A DNA stretch of 14,858 nt from Paenibacillus_AK sp041641375 (GTDB taxonomy: Bacteria > Bacillota > Bacilli > Paenibacillales > YIM-B00363): positions 1-14,858 of the forward strand of contig JBEPYM010000074.1 of NCBI GenBank assembly GCA_041641375.1, in the 5' to 3' direction. The notes beneath the pieces are model-generated. The model saw nothing but the letters and a program-made list of their open reading frames with translations. It did not search any database and had not been told where the DNA came from. Below are positions 5,229 to 13,644 of this stretch, in pieces. The position numbers and the translations under genes are program-made. Within the stretch, counting starts at the first letter, position 1. The number at the start of each line of letters is the position of its first letter.

Positions 5229-7679
5229 ATGGCAACGTCCAAACAAAGGTTGGTCATGGTCGGCAACGGCATGGCGGGGGTTAACGCATTGGAGCACTTG
5301 ATCAAGCTGGCGCCGGACAAATATGACATTACAATTTTCGGGGCGGAGCCGTATCCGAACTATAACCGGATTTTGTTGTCCTACGTATTGGCAGGCGATT
5401 CCAAGGTTGATGATATCGTGCTCAACCCGTTCGAATGGTATGAGAACAACCGGATCACCCTGCTGTCCGGCGAAGCGGTGGTCGGCCTTGACACTGAAAG
5501 ACGGATCGTGACAAGCGATAAAGGACGGATCGTTCCTTACGACAAGCTGATCCTGGCAACCGGCTCGAATCCGTTCATGCTGCCATTGCCCGGTGCCGGC
5601 AAGGAAGGCGTCATGGCGTACCGGACCATACGCGATTGCGAGCTGATGATCGAAGCGTCCAAGCAATACAAGAAGGCGATTGTCATTGGCGGCGGACTGC
5701 TGGGACTGGAGGCGGCGCGCGGGTTCCTTAACCTCGGCATGAAGGTCGATGTCGTGCATATTACCAACGCAATTATGGAGCGTCAGCTGGATGTGACGGC
5801 TTCCCATATGCTGCAGGAGGCGCTGGAAGCACAGGGTATGCATTTCCTGCTGGAAAAGCAGTCGGCAGAAATTATCGGAGGCAAAAGGGTCGAGGGGCTC
5901 AAATTCAAGGACGGCACGTGGACGGAAGGCGATCTGGTAGTCATGGCCGTTGGCATTCGTCCGAACGTTGAGCTTGCGAAGGAAGCGGGGATCGAGCTGG
6001 CGCAAGGAATCGTAGTCGACGATTATTTGCGTACAAGCGCGCCGGATGTGTACGCGGTGGGCGAGTGTGCGCAGCACCGGGGGATCGCGTATGGCTTGGT
6101 GGCGCCGCTCTACGAGCAGGGAGCTGTGCTGGCGAAGCATCTGGCCGGAGTTGAGACGAAGCCGTACGAAGGCTCGGTGGTTTATACGAAGCTGAAGGTT
6201 TCCGGCGTGGACGTCTTCTCGGCGGGCAAGTTTATGGACGGTCCCGGCACGAAGGCGATCAAGGTGCACGACGAGTTTACGGGTATATACAAAAAGGTGC
6301 TCGTAGAAAACGGAAAAGTGGTTGGTGCGGTGTTGTTCGGTGATACATCGGATTCGTCGCGCCTCTTGCAGATGATCAAGAACGGTACGGACATTACAGG
6401 CTTGGAGAAAACCGCGCTGCTCCGCGAGCCGGGCGTCGGCGGTGCTTCTACGGGCGGCTCCGTTGCTGAAATGAGCGACGATTCCATCATATGCGGCTGC
6501 AACGGCGTCTCGAAGGGGACGATATGCTCGGCCATCCGGGAGCAAGGCTTGACGACGGTCGATGAGGTAAAAAACTGCACCTCGGCTTCCCGCTCCTGCG
6601 GCGGCTGCAAGCCGCTCGTAGGCGAGCTGCTGGCGCATACGCTCGGTGACGCCTATGATAAGACGGCCGCCGAGAAAAAGACGATATGTGGTTGTACGCC
6701 GCTGAGCCGTGAGGAGGTGCTTGCGGGGATTGCTGACAAGGGACTGACGAATGTCCGTGAAGTATTCCATGTGCTTGGCTGGGAAAACCCCGAGGGCTGC
6801 TCCAAGTGCCGCCCCGCCGTCAACTATTACCTGGGTATGCTGAATCCGGCTCAATATGCAGATGACCGCACCTCGCGTTTCGTCAACGAACGGATGCACG
6901 CCAATATCCAGAAGGACGGCACGTATTCGGTCGTACCGAGGATTTACGGCGGCGTGACGACACCGGTCGAGCTGAAGCGGATTGCCGAGGTGGCTGAGAA
7001 ATATGACGTGCCGACCGTCAAGCTGACGGGTGGTCAGCGCATCGACCTGCTGGGTGTGAAGAAAGAGGATTTGGTCGGCATGTGGGCCGATCTCGATATG
7101 CCTTCCGGCTATGCATACGCGAAGGCGCTGCGGACCGTCAAGACATGTGTCGGCGATACGTATTGCCGCTTCGGAACCGGCGATGCGATGGGGATGGGCA
7201 TCCAGATGGAGAAGCGCTTCGAGCGGCTGAATACGCCGGCGAAGGTAAAGATGGCCGTATCCGGCTGTCCTCGCAACTGTGCGGAATCCGGCATCAAGGA
7301 TTTGGGCGTCGTTTCCGTGGACGGCGGCTGGGAGCTGTACGCGGGCGGCAACGGAGGGGTGAGGGTGCGAGTTGGCGACTTACTCATGACGGTTAAGACG
7401 GAAGAAGAGGTGATTGCCTACACGGAAGCTTACCTTCAGTATTACCGGGAAACCGGCATTTACGGGGAACGGACGTCTGAGTGGGTGGAACGGGTCGGCC
7501 TGGAGCATATCCGCGAGGTGCTGGCGGATGAAACGAAGCGGGCTTCGCTCCGCGAACGGATCGATGAGGCGCTTGCTGCGACGAAGGATCCATGGAAGGA
7601 AGCGGTAGAGAGCGATGGCATACAGAAGGCGCTTTACGAGGTCATAGAGAAGTCGCCGATGTCAGCGGCGAAACCATAA
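5229..7679 (+). CDS. nasD: Assimilatory nitrite reductase [NAD(P)H], large subunit (NirB/NasD)
   Basis: This cytoplasmic enzyme reduces nitrite to ammonium with six electrons from NAD(P)H. It is 816 residues, normal for NirB/NasD. The FAD fold starts with VGNGMAG (11-17), and the NAD(P)H fold has VIGGGLLGLEAA (about 150-161). Two BFD-type [2Fe-2S] modules follow, with C422, C424, C457, C460 and C487, C489, C524, C527. The siroheme-[4Fe-4S] module has C640-x5-C646 and C680-x3-C684. All cofactor cysteines are present. The ATG at 5229 follows GAGAGGAG with a 10-nt spacer. The frame is open upstream into the transporter gene, but nothing there resembles this family. The small subunit starts 16 bp downstream. 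Confidence 0.96.
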   Translation: MATSKQRLVMVGNGMAGVNALEHLIKLAPDKYDITIFGAEPYPNYNRILLSYVLAGDSKVDDIVLNPFEWYENNRITLLSGEAVVGLDTERRIVTSDKGRIVPYDKLILATGSNPFMLPLPGAGKEGVMAYRTIRDCELMIEASKQYKKAIVIGGGLLGLEAARGFLNLGMKVDVVHITNAIMERQLDVTASHMLQEALEAQGMHFLLEKQSAEIIGGKRVEGLKFKDGTWTEGDLVVMAVGIRPNVELAKEAGIELAQGIVVDDYLRTSAPDVYAVGECAQHRGIAYGLVAPLYEQGAVLAKHLAGVETKPYEGSVVYTKLKVSGVDVFSAGKFMDGPGTKAIKVHDEFTGIYKKVLVENGKVVGAVLFGDTSDSSRLLQMIKNGTDITGLEKTALLREPGVGGASTGGSVAEMSDDSIICGCNGVSKGTICSAIREQGLTTVDEVKNCTSASRSCGGCKPLVGELLAHTLGDAYDKTAAEKKTICGCTPLSREEVLAGIADKGLTNVREVFHVLGWENPEGCSKCRPAVNYYLGMLNPAQYADDRTSRFVNERMHANIQKDGTYSVVPRIYGGVTTPVELKRIAEVAEKYDVPTVKLTGGQRIDLLGVKKEDLVGMWADLDMPSGYAYAKALRTVKTCVGDTYCRFGTGDAMGMGIQMEKRFERLNTPAKVKMAVSGCPRNCAESGIKDLGVVSVDGGWELYAGGNGGVRVRVGDLLMTVKTEEEVIAYTEAYLQYYRETGIYGERTSEWVERVGLEHIREVLADETKRASLRERIDEALAATKDPWKEAVESDGIQKALYEVIEKSPMSAAKP

Positions 7680-7695
7680 AGGGGGGGCGGAAGCG

Positions 7696-8034
7696 ATGGC
7701 GATTGAGGAGAAGGAATTGGTACCCGGCAGCCGCGCGGTAGCGGTCGCTTCATACAGCGAGCTGCCGGTCGGCACCGGCAAGACAGTGCGAATCGGCAAA
7801 CGCGAGATCGCCGTATTCCGGCTGGCCAGTGGCGCTGTGCGAGCGCTGCATAACCGTTGTCCGCACAAGCAGGGCGTGCTGGCGGAAGGGATCGTGTGCG
7901 ACGAGTATGTCTTTTGCCCGATGCATGATCGGAAAATTCACCTGCCAAGCGGGGAAGTGCAGAAGCCGGATACGGGCTGCGTGAAAACGTACCGCGTTCG
8001 AATCGAGAACGACATCGTGTGGATCGAGCTGTAA
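7696..8034 (+). CDS. nasE: Nitrite reductase small subunit, Rieske type (NirD/NasE)
   Basis: This 112-residue Rieske-fold protein partners the large subunit. Unlike the E. coli NirD, which lacks cluster ligands, this one keeps a full [2Fe-2S] site: C55-x-H57 in CPHK and C74-x2-H77 in CPMH. The length is typical. The ATG follows a G-rich ribosome site (GGGGGGGCGGAAG). It lies between the large subunit and the nitrate reductase in the same operon, 56 bp before the latter. The other small Rieske ferredoxins are a weaker alternative, because the gene order fits NirBD. Confidence 0.95.
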   Translation: MAIEEKELVPGSRAVAVASYSELPVGTGKTVRIGKREIAVFRLASGAVRALHNRCPHKQGVLAEGIVCDEYVFCPMHDRKIHLPSGEVQKPDTGCVKTYRVRIENDIVWIEL

Positions 8035-8044
8035 TGCGCTGACA

Positions 8045-8060
8045 ATCCGATGAAACGGAT
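8045..8060 (+). repeat. Small inverted repeat between nasE and nasC
   Basis: ATCCG (8045-8049) pairs with CGGAT (8056-8060) around the six-base loop ATGAAA. The loop starts with A but has A, not G, at position 4, so it does not meet the ANTAR rule. It may only be an mRNA processing or stability element. Confidence 0.45.
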
Positions 8061-8090
8061 GCAGGGGACTGGAGGATGGGGGGAGACAAA

Positions 8091-10196
8091 ATGACGGTAA
8101 CGGTTGGGACAACAATGACCTCGCACTGCTGCTTTTGCAGTATGCAGTGCGGGCTTACACTGCAGCCCGGCAAGGAAGGGACCGGCTTTACTGTTAAGCC
8201 GAGCCCCGATTTCCCGGTAGCGACCGGCCGCCTATGTCAGAAGGGCTATTTTTCCGCCGAGCACGCGTTCCGTGAGGAGCGTGTGCTTGTTCCTCTCCGC
8301 AGGTCGGAGGATGGTTGGACACCGGCGGGCTGGGACGATGCGATGACGATCATTTCCGGGGAAATAAGTCGAATACAGGCGAAAGATGGATTTGACGCTG
8401 TGTCGGTATTTAGCGGAGGATCATTAACGAACGAAATGTGTTATTTGCTTGGGAAATTTACGCGGGTCGCATTGAAATCCCGATATATTGACTACAACGG
8501 ACGATACTGCATGTCTTCTGCGGCGGCGGCTCAGATGCGCGCGTTCGGCGTGGACCGCGGCCTGTCGATGCCGCTGTCGGAAATTCCGGAGGCGAAGTAC
8601 ATCATTCTGGCCGGCACGAATATTGCCGAATGCCAGCCGACGATGATGTCGTATCTGACAGCGGCTAAGAAAAAAGGCGCGATTATCGTCACGGTCGATC
8701 CCCGTCAGACAGCCACCTCCAAGCTGTCCGACATTCATGTGCGGCTGCAGCCAGGTTTTGACTCCGTGTTTGTGAATGGACTGCTCAACGTTATTCTTCA
8801 CGAGAAGCTGTACGACGAGGCGTTCGTTCGCAGCCGTACGACAGGGTTTGAGCAGCTGGAGGCGGCTGTCAAGGATTTTACGCCGGACCGGGTGGAACGG
8901 TATACCGGCATCCTGAAGGAGAAGCTGCGCGCCATTGCGAGAGGCTTCGCCAAGGCCGAAACAGGCATCGTGCTGACGGCGCGCGGCCTGGAGCAGCAGG
9001 TGAACGGCGTGGAGCATACGCTTAGCTATATTAACCTTGCGCTGCTGACAGGCAAGATCGGACGTCCCGGCTGCGGCTTTGGCTCGGTAACCGGTCAAGC
9101 GAACGGGCAAGGCGGGCGCGAGCATGGGCAAAAGGCGGATCAGCTGCCGGGCTACCGGCTGATTGAAGATCCGGAAGCGCGTAAGCATGTTGCCGCCGTG
9201 TGGGGTGTCGATCCGGACAGCTTGCCCGGCAAGGGGGTGTCGGCTTACGAGCTGTTTCAGAAAATAGATGAAGGCACCATTAAAGCCATGATCATAGTGG
9301 GATCCAATCCCCTTGTCTCATCGCCAAACAGCAAGCTGGTGGAGCGGGCGCTGCGCAAGCTCGAGCTGCTGGTTGTCATCGATATGTTCGAGACGGAAAC
9401 CGCCCGCGAGGCGCATTGGCTGCTGCCGGGCTCCTCTTTCCTGGAAGCGGAAGGTACGCTGACCAATCTGGAGGGGCGCGTCTTTCATCGTCCGAAGGTG
9501 ATGAATCCTCCCGGGGATGCAAGGCTGGACTATCAGATTGTGTGCGAGCTTGCAGAAAGGCTAGGAGCCGGCGACAAATTTGCATTCGAATCGCCGGAGG
9601 CGATCTTTAACGAACTGCGCCTTGCAACGGCGGGAGGCAAAGCCGATTATAATGGCATTTCTTATGATCGGCTGCAGGCGGAGAAGGGTGTATTCTGGCC
9701 GTGCCCGGATGAGTCGCATCCGGGAACGCCAATGATGTTCCGGGAGCGCTTCTCTCACCCCGATGGGAAAGCGGTGTTGTTCGGCATTACACCGGGAATA
9801 CCGGCCGAGACGACGAGCTACGAATATCCGTACATTCTGACGACGGGGCGGGTAGCCAATCATTATTTGAGCGGCTCGCAGACGCGCAGGACGGAGCAGC
9901 TGATGCAGAAGGGCGGTGTTCCGGTCGCCGAGCTCCATCCACTTGCAGCCGAACGAATCGGTTTGCGGCCCTACGATCAAATACGCATTACGAGCCGCCG
10001 GGGAGCTGCGGTCTTTCCCGTTCGCGTTACGGAAGACATTCATCCGAGCGCCGTCTTTGTTCCCTTTCATTGGGGCGGCGAGCTGTCAGTCAACCTGATC
10101 ACCAATGATGCGCTCCATCCCATCTCGCGAATGCCCGAATTTAAAATTTGCGCGGTAAAGCTAGAGCCGGTTAAGGCAGTGCAAGGCGCCACCTGA
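8091..10196 (+). CDS. nasC: Assimilatory nitrate reductase catalytic subunit (NasC/NasA type, bis-MGD)
   Basis: This molybdopterin oxidoreductase reduces nitrate to nitrite in the cytoplasm. It is 701 residues. The N-terminal [4Fe-4S] ligands are C13-x2-C16-x3-C20 and C49, with the conserved lysine just after (LCQKG). The probable Mo ligand is C140 in GRYCMSS. The middle of the protein has the usual MGD-binding segments (TGKIGRPGCGFGSVTGQANGQ), and the C-terminal dinucleotide-binding domain includes TTGRVANHYLSGSQTRR. No twin-arginine signal is present, so it is cytoplasmic. I take the ATG at 8091, which follows GGGGGGAG; an in-frame ATG at 8076 adds five residues. It ends in the MGD domain without the extra BFD [2Fe-2S] domain of some homologues, and no NasB-like electron-transfer subunit is in the window. 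Confidence 0.95.
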   Translation: MTVTVGTTMTSHCCFCSMQCGLTLQPGKEGTGFTVKPSPDFPVATGRLCQKGYFSAEHAFREERVLVPLRRSEDGWTPAGWDDAMTIISGEISRIQAKDGFDAVSVFSGGSLTNEMCYLLGKFTRVALKSRYIDYNGRYCMSSAAAAQMRAFGVDRGLSMPLSEIPEAKYIILAGTNIAECQPTMMSYLTAAKKKGAIIVTVDPRQTATSKLSDIHVRLQPGFDSVFVNGLLNVILHEKLYDEAFVRSRTTGFEQLEAAVKDFTPDRVERYTGILKEKLRAIARGFAKAETGIVLTARGLEQQVNGVEHTLSYINLALLTGKIGRPGCGFGSVTGQANGQGGREHGQKADQLPGYRLIEDPEARKHVAAVWGVDPDSLPGKGVSAYELFQKIDEGTIKAMIIVGSNPLVSSPNSKLVERALRKLELLVVIDMFETETAREAHWLLPGSSFLEAEGTLTNLEGRVFHRPKVMNPPGDARLDYQIVCELAERLGAGDKFAFESPEAIFNELRLATAGGKADYNGISYDRLQAEKGVFWPCPDESHPGTPMMFRERFSHPDGKAVLFGITPGIPAETTSYEYPYILTTGRVANHYLSGSQTRRTEQLMQKGGVPVAELHPLAAERIGLRPYDQIRITSRRGAAVFPVRVTEDIHPSAVFVPFHWGGELSVNLITNDALHPISRMPEFKICAVKLEPVKAVQGAT

Positions 10197-10260
10197 TCGG
10201 TTGACGGCTATGGGCGATCCTATTCGGATTCCTTCGTATTTGTTCTCCTTTTTACTCTTG

Positions 10261-10272
10261 TCACCATGGTGA
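10261..10272. repeat. Perfect 12-bp palindrome upstream of the YitT gene
   Basis: TCACCATGGTGA is a perfect palindrome in the 130-bp gap after the nitrate reductase. An inverted pair AAATCC/GGATTT follows at about 10274-10293. These could be an operator for the downstream gene. No convincing terminator for the nitrate operon is visible in this gap, and no clear sigma-A promoter stands out. Confidence 0.5.
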
Positions 10273-10326
10273 GAAATCCCTACAATAGGATTTGACGTGG
10301 CTATGGCGAATACGGAGGAATCCCGA

Positions 10327-11232
10327 ATGGGTACACAAGCAACCAGTAAGAAACCCGGCGGCAAGCCTTTGCCGCAGCACCGAAAGGAAACACTGGCAAA
10401 ACTGCTTCGGCGGGCCGTCTTCATTACGCTGGGAGCCTCCTTCGTAGCAATTGGGCTCGAGATGTTTCTTGTTCCGAATCGAATTATTGACGGCGGTGTC
10501 GTTGGCATCTCGATCATTTTATCGTTTCTTGCCAAAATTCCCCTCGGCCTATTTCTATTCCTTCTTAATTTACCGTTTCTTTTCCTAGGCTATAAGCAAA
10601 TCGGCAAGACGTTCGCGCTTTCTACGTTATACGGAGTAACGGTGATGTCGGTCGGCACCGCGCTGCTGCACGATATCGAGCCGATAACGATCGACCCGCT
10701 GCTGGCGGCTGTTTTTGGAGGGATTATTCTCGGGATCGGTGTCGGACTTGTGATCCGATCGGGCGGTTCGCTGGATGGAACCGAGATCATCGCGATATTG
10801 GCCAACAAGAAGGTGCCTTTCTCCGTCGGCGAAGTGGTCATGTTTTTCAACCTGTTCATCCTGGGAAGCGCCGGCTTCGTCTTTGGCTGGGATCGAGCCA
10901 TGTATTCCTTGATCGCCTACTATATTGCATTCAAGATGATTGACATTACCATCGAAGGCTTCGATGAGTCGAAAGCGGTTTGGATTATTTCCGAGAGCTA
11001 TCGGGATATCGGGGACGCGCTGCTAAGCCGCCTTGGGCGCGGCGTGACGTACTTGCATGGGGAAGGCGGGTTTACCGGGGGGCGTAAAAATGTAATTTTT
11101 TGTGTCATTACCCGGCTGGAGGAAGCGAAGCTGAAGTCCATAGTCGAGGAGCTTGATCCGACGGCATTTCTAGCCATTGGCAACATCCATGATGTGCGCG
11201 GAGGTCGGTTCCGGAAGAAGGATATTCATTAA
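10327..11232 (+). CDS. YitT family integral membrane protein (DUF161 plus DUF2179)
   Basis: This is a 301-residue protein with about five or six membrane helices in residues 28-215, followed by a soluble C-terminal domain (about 220-301). Family landmarks are the first helix pair ending in FLVPNRIIDGGVVGIS, the RSGGSLDGTEI segment (144-153) and the DUF2179 end (EGGFTGGRKNVIFCVITR and AIGNIHDVRGGRF). The function of this common Firmicute family is not settled. I choose the ATG at 10327 because GGAGGA at 10314-10319 lies 7 nt upstream; a GTG at 10297 opens the same frame but without a ribosome site. The hairpin at 11245-11286 ends it. It is not obviously linked to nitrate use. Confidence 0.93.
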   Translation: MGTQATSKKPGGKPLPQHRKETLAKLLRRAVFITLGASFVAIGLEMFLVPNRIIDGGVVGISIILSFLAKIPLGLFLFLLNLPFLFLGYKQIGKTFALSTLYGVTVMSVGTALLHDIEPITIDPLLAAVFGGIILGIGVGLVIRSGGSLDGTEIIAILANKKVPFSVGEVVMFFNLFILGSAGFVFGWDRAMYSLIAYYIAFKMIDITIEGFDESKAVWIISESYRDIGDALLSRLGRGVTYLHGEGGFTGGRKNVIFCVITRLEEAKLKSIVEELDPTAFLAIGNIHDVRGGRFRKKDIH

Positions 11233-11244
11233 TCGTATAACGAC

Positions 11245-11290
11245 GAAACGGTGCGCCGCGAAGCTACATTCGCAGTGCACCGTTTCTTTC
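11245..11290. terminator. Bidirectional terminator between the convergent YitT and NlpC/P60 genes
   Basis: GAAACGGTGC (11245-11254) pairs with GCACCGTTTC (11277-11286), a 10-bp stem containing an inner hairpin GCGAA/TTCGC (11258-11273). T-rich sequence follows on the plus side and A-rich sequence on the other. It lies 12 nt after one stop codon and 5 nt after the other, so it serves both genes. Confidence 0.85.
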
Positions 11291-11291
11291 A

Positions 11292-12272
11292 TTATGGAAG
11301 CACGCTGCCGCCAAACAGGAAGCGGTACTCCCAATGATTGCTGCCGATATCGACAATCGTCACACCGCCTGAGGCTGTCGAGAACGTCTGAATCATTTTT
11401 CCGTTGCCAAGATACATACCGACATGAGTAATGGTGGCTGTCGATTTTTTGATACCTCGATAATCGCTTTCGCTAGATCCTTTGTAAGACATAAAGAACA
11501 TCAGATCGCCGCGCTTCAGCTTTTTCCAATCAGTTTGGATATTATGCTTGTTCTGCTTTATGTAATCGCCTTGTGAGCGTGAGTTGGAAGGTAAGGTAAT
11601 GCCTGCTCCCTCGATGTAGATGCGTCTCACAAAATCTGAGCAGTCGAACGTTCGGGTGGAGTTGCGGTCCGAGCCGAATTCATAGGGCGTGCCCAAGTAT
11701 TTGATTCCTGCGTTGACGACCTTCTCGATCGTCGCGCTTCTTGTGGATGGGGCCGGAGCGGCAGGCGGCTTGGAGACGGGGCCGTAATCGGAGTCGATAT
11801 ATGTGTCGCTCGTGGTCACATATCCGATGACCCCTCTGGAATCCTGGATTTTGTACCAGTAATCGTTAACCTCATCCAGTATGACAATATCTTCGCCCTG
11901 CTGCAGGTAACGAATTCGTTCCGAGGTGGTCGATGGCGCTTTTCGGAATGAGACGTTCTTGATGACCGAAGCAGTATTGGCCTGTGGTTGAATATACTTG
12001 CTGTTTGTTGAAACATAACCTACCCTGCCGGAGGAATCGCTGATTTTGTACCAATAGTCGTTCACCTGGGACAGAATCGTAACGGTTTCGGATGTTTTTA
12101 AGGTTCGAATGGTCGTGGATGAGGTCGATGGCTGCGTTCTCATATTCACCGAGGCGACAATTTCGGCGGCGGACGCATCGGCAGTCGAAGGCGGAAGCGC
12201 GAGGCTGGATCCTGCTGCGAGCAAGGTGCTGAGTGCGAATATGGCGATCTTGCGTGTCCCTATGATTTTCAT
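11292..12272 (-). CDS. Secreted cell-wall hydrolase: two SH3b domains and NlpC/P60 peptidase
   Basis: This is a 326-residue exported protein. A signal peptide (MKIIGTRKIAIFALSTLLAAG, cleavage likely near ADA-SA at 33) is followed by two bacterial SH3 domains, about 38-95 and 102-160. Each has the pattern N-R-P-S then DYWYKI...GYV. A Pro/Ala linker (168-178) leads to an NlpC/P60 peptidase (about 182-326). The catalytic cysteine is C211 in FDCSDFV, and the histidine is H283 in ITHVGMYLG, with a third polar residue (H313) near NHW. Such enzymes cut the D-Glu to diamino acid bond in peptidoglycan stems. The ATG at 12272 has GGAGGG 12 nt upstream; the open frame extends to 12389 but that extra part is non-coding repeat and promoter sequence. 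It is probably a monocistronic gene. Confidence 0.94.
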   Translation of the reverse strand: MKIIGTRKIAIFALSTLLAAGSSLALPPSTADASAAEIVASVNMRTQPSTSSTTIRTLKTSETVTILSQVNDYWYKISDSSGRVGYVSTNSKYIQPQANTASVIKNVSFRKAPSTTSERIRYLQQGEDIVILDEVNDYWYKIQDSRGVIGYVTTSDTYIDSDYGPVSKPPAAPAPSTRSATIEKVVNAGIKYLGTPYEFGSDRNSTRTFDCSDFVRRIYIEGAGITLPSNSRSQGDYIKQNKHNIQTDWKKLKRGDLMFFMSYKGSSESDYRGIKKSTATITHVGMYLGNGKMIQTFSTASGGVTIVDIGSNHWEYRFLFGGSVLP

Positions 12273-12303
12273 CTTGGCTGTAGTCCCTCCTGATGTATGG
12301 TAG

Positions 12304-12347
12304 AATTGGAATGTGACTCTTCCTTCTCTATTATAAGGAATCCAATT
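12304..12347. promoter_or_regulatory. Divergent promoter region between the NlpC/P60 and acetyltransferase genes
   Basis: On the plus strand TTGGAA (12306-12311), 17 nt and TATTAT (12329-12334) form a plausible promoter for the acetyltransferase gene. On the minus strand a perfect TATAAT occupies 12335-12330, though no good -35 matches it. The two -10 elements overlap, so the promoters would exclude each other. AATTGGA (12304-12310) and TCCAATT (12341-12347) form a perfect 7-bp inverted repeat around them, a possible operator. Confidence 0.55.
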
Positions 12348-12368
12348 CAGGAAATTTAGCTGTAAATG

Positions 12369-12396
12369 TTGCCAATTGCCAATTGCCAATTTGCCA
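12369..12396 (+). repeat. Tandem 7-bp repeat TTGCCAA
   Basis: Three exact copies of TTGCCAA run from 12369 to 12389, and a fourth partial copy follows after one extra T (12391-12396). The array lies in the non-coding gap, 40-67 bp before the acetyltransferase gene. On the minus strand it reads TTGGCAA. Confidence 0.9.
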
Positions 12397-12435
12397 TGGG
12401 AAATAAGAGAATACGAGGAAAAGGAATGATCCGAG

Positions 12436-13626
12436 ATGACTGCGGAATTGAGAAGCTTGCGAGAAGAGGATTTGGAAGAGTCGTTGGAACTCTCTCAGTT
12501 TGCCTTTCAATATGTGATGACACCGGAAGAGCTTGAGAAGAAAAAGAGGATCTTTCCGCCGGAGTGGACGCTTGGCTGGTTTGAGAATGAGAGGCTGGCG
12601 GCCAAGGCGACCTTCCTGCAAATGAGGATGTGGATTGGCGGTGAAGTGTATCCGATGGGCGGCGTAGCCGGAGTTGCAACATGGCCCGAGTATCGGCGCG
12701 GCGGGAAAGTGGATGCGCTGCTGAAGCAAGGGCTTGCGCTGATGAAGTCGCGCGGGGAAGCAGTATCGATGCTGGCTCCGTTCTCATTCGATTTTTATCA
12801 CAAATACGGATGGGCCATGATGACGGAGCTGAAGCATTACACGCTGGATGCCTCGCATATTGCCGATTTGCATGCGTTCAGAGGCCGAAGCGGCGGCAGG
12901 GTGCTTCGCGTGAATGCTGCAGAAAGGATTGAACTTCTCAACGGGCTGTATCGTCAATATGCCAAAGGATTTAATGGCATGGTGGACCGCGACGCTTGGT
13001 GGTGGGACGTCTCTGTCCTGCAGCGCAAGAAGGGACAAGCGGCTGTCTACGAGGATGCGCAAGGACAACCGAAGGGATATATCCTGTATAAGGTCGCTGA
13101 TCGTGAAATGAAGGTGCATGAGCTCATATGGCTTGACGATGATGCCCGTGCCGGCTTGCTTGCGTTCGCAGCCAACCACGATTCCATGGCAAAAACGATG
13201 AAGCTGACGCTGCCGAGCTCGGATCGTTTGCCTCTATTGGTCAAAAATCCGCGCTTCCAACAAGAGACGGAGCCATACTTTATGTTCCGGGTCGTGGATG
13301 CGAGAGCGTTTCTGCCGAAGTATCGGTTTGCCGCAGCAGCTGCAGGACTGGAGCTGGGAGTGTCGCTCACGGATGCTGCCGCTCCTTGGAACGATGGGGA
13401 GTACCGCTTGCGGATCGGCGTGGACGGACATGCGGAGCTGCTGTCTGACGGGAAGGCAGGGGAAGGGATTCGGTGCGGTATTTCCGAGCTCAGCTCGATG
13501 CTGATCGGAGCGGCAAGGCCGGCGTTTCTGCGCGGTGCGGGCCTTCTTCAAGGAGACGACGAGGCGATCCGGTTATGGGATACGGCGCTTCCCAACCATG
13601 ACACGTATTTGGCGGATTTCTTCTAG
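12436..13626 (+). CDS. Eis-like GNAT N-acetyltransferase
   Basis: This is a 396-residue protein of the Eis (enhanced intracellular survival) type, which transfers acetyl from acetyl-CoA to amines. The N-terminal GNAT domain carries the CoA-binding motif VATWPEYRRGG (80-90) after the strand GGEVYPMGGVAG. The FYHKYGW segment (120-126) holds a tyrosine near the site of the Eis general acid. A second GNAT-like domain follows (about 140-280), then a C-terminal sterol-carrier-like domain. The protein ends in Phe; in Eis the terminal Phe carboxylate acts as the base. The ATG at 12436 has AAGGAA at 12421-12426, 9 nt upstream. Substrate is unknown; family members include aminoglycoside-modifying enzymes, but this does not show resistance. 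The SanA-like gene starts 18 bp downstream and may be co-transcribed. Confidence 0.9.
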   Translation: MTAELRSLREEDLEESLELSQFAFQYVMTPEELEKKKRIFPPEWTLGWFENERLAAKATFLQMRMWIGGEVYPMGGVAGVATWPEYRRGGKVDALLKQGLALMKSRGEAVSMLAPFSFDFYHKYGWAMMTELKHYTLDASHIADLHAFRGRSGGRVLRVNAAERIELLNGLYRQYAKGFNGMVDRDAWWWDVSVLQRKKGQAAVYEDAQGQPKGYILYKVADREMKVHELIWLDDDARAGLLAFAANHDSMAKTMKLTLPSSDRLPLLVKNPRFQQETEPYFMFRVVDARAFLPKYRFAAAAAGLELGVSLTDAAAPWNDGEYRLRIGVDGHAELLSDGKAGEGIRCGISELSSMLIGAARPAFLRGAGLLQGDDEAIRLWDTALPNHDTYLADFF

Positions 13627-13644
13627 ATTGAAAGGATGATTCGG

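Noticed and set aside
5181..6899. A 572-codon open frame on the minus strand inside the nitrite reductase gene
   Set aside because: It lies fully antisense to a well-conserved enzyme with all its cofactor motifs. Its translation is rich in Arg, His and Gln without domain features, as expected from the codon bias of the sense gene.
8045..8060. A second ANTAR target between nasE and nasC
   Set aside because: The stem is only 5 bp, there is a single hairpin, and position 4 of the loop is A rather than G.
8424..9188. A 254-codon minus-strand open frame inside the nitrate reductase gene
   Set aside because: It is antisense to conserved MGD-binding sequence, has no ribosome site I can see, and has a shadow-like composition.
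12273..12389. N-terminal extension of the NlpC/P60 protein back to the ATG at 12389
   Set aside because: The extra residues are translated tandem repeat and promoter sequence. The signal peptide starts properly at 12272.
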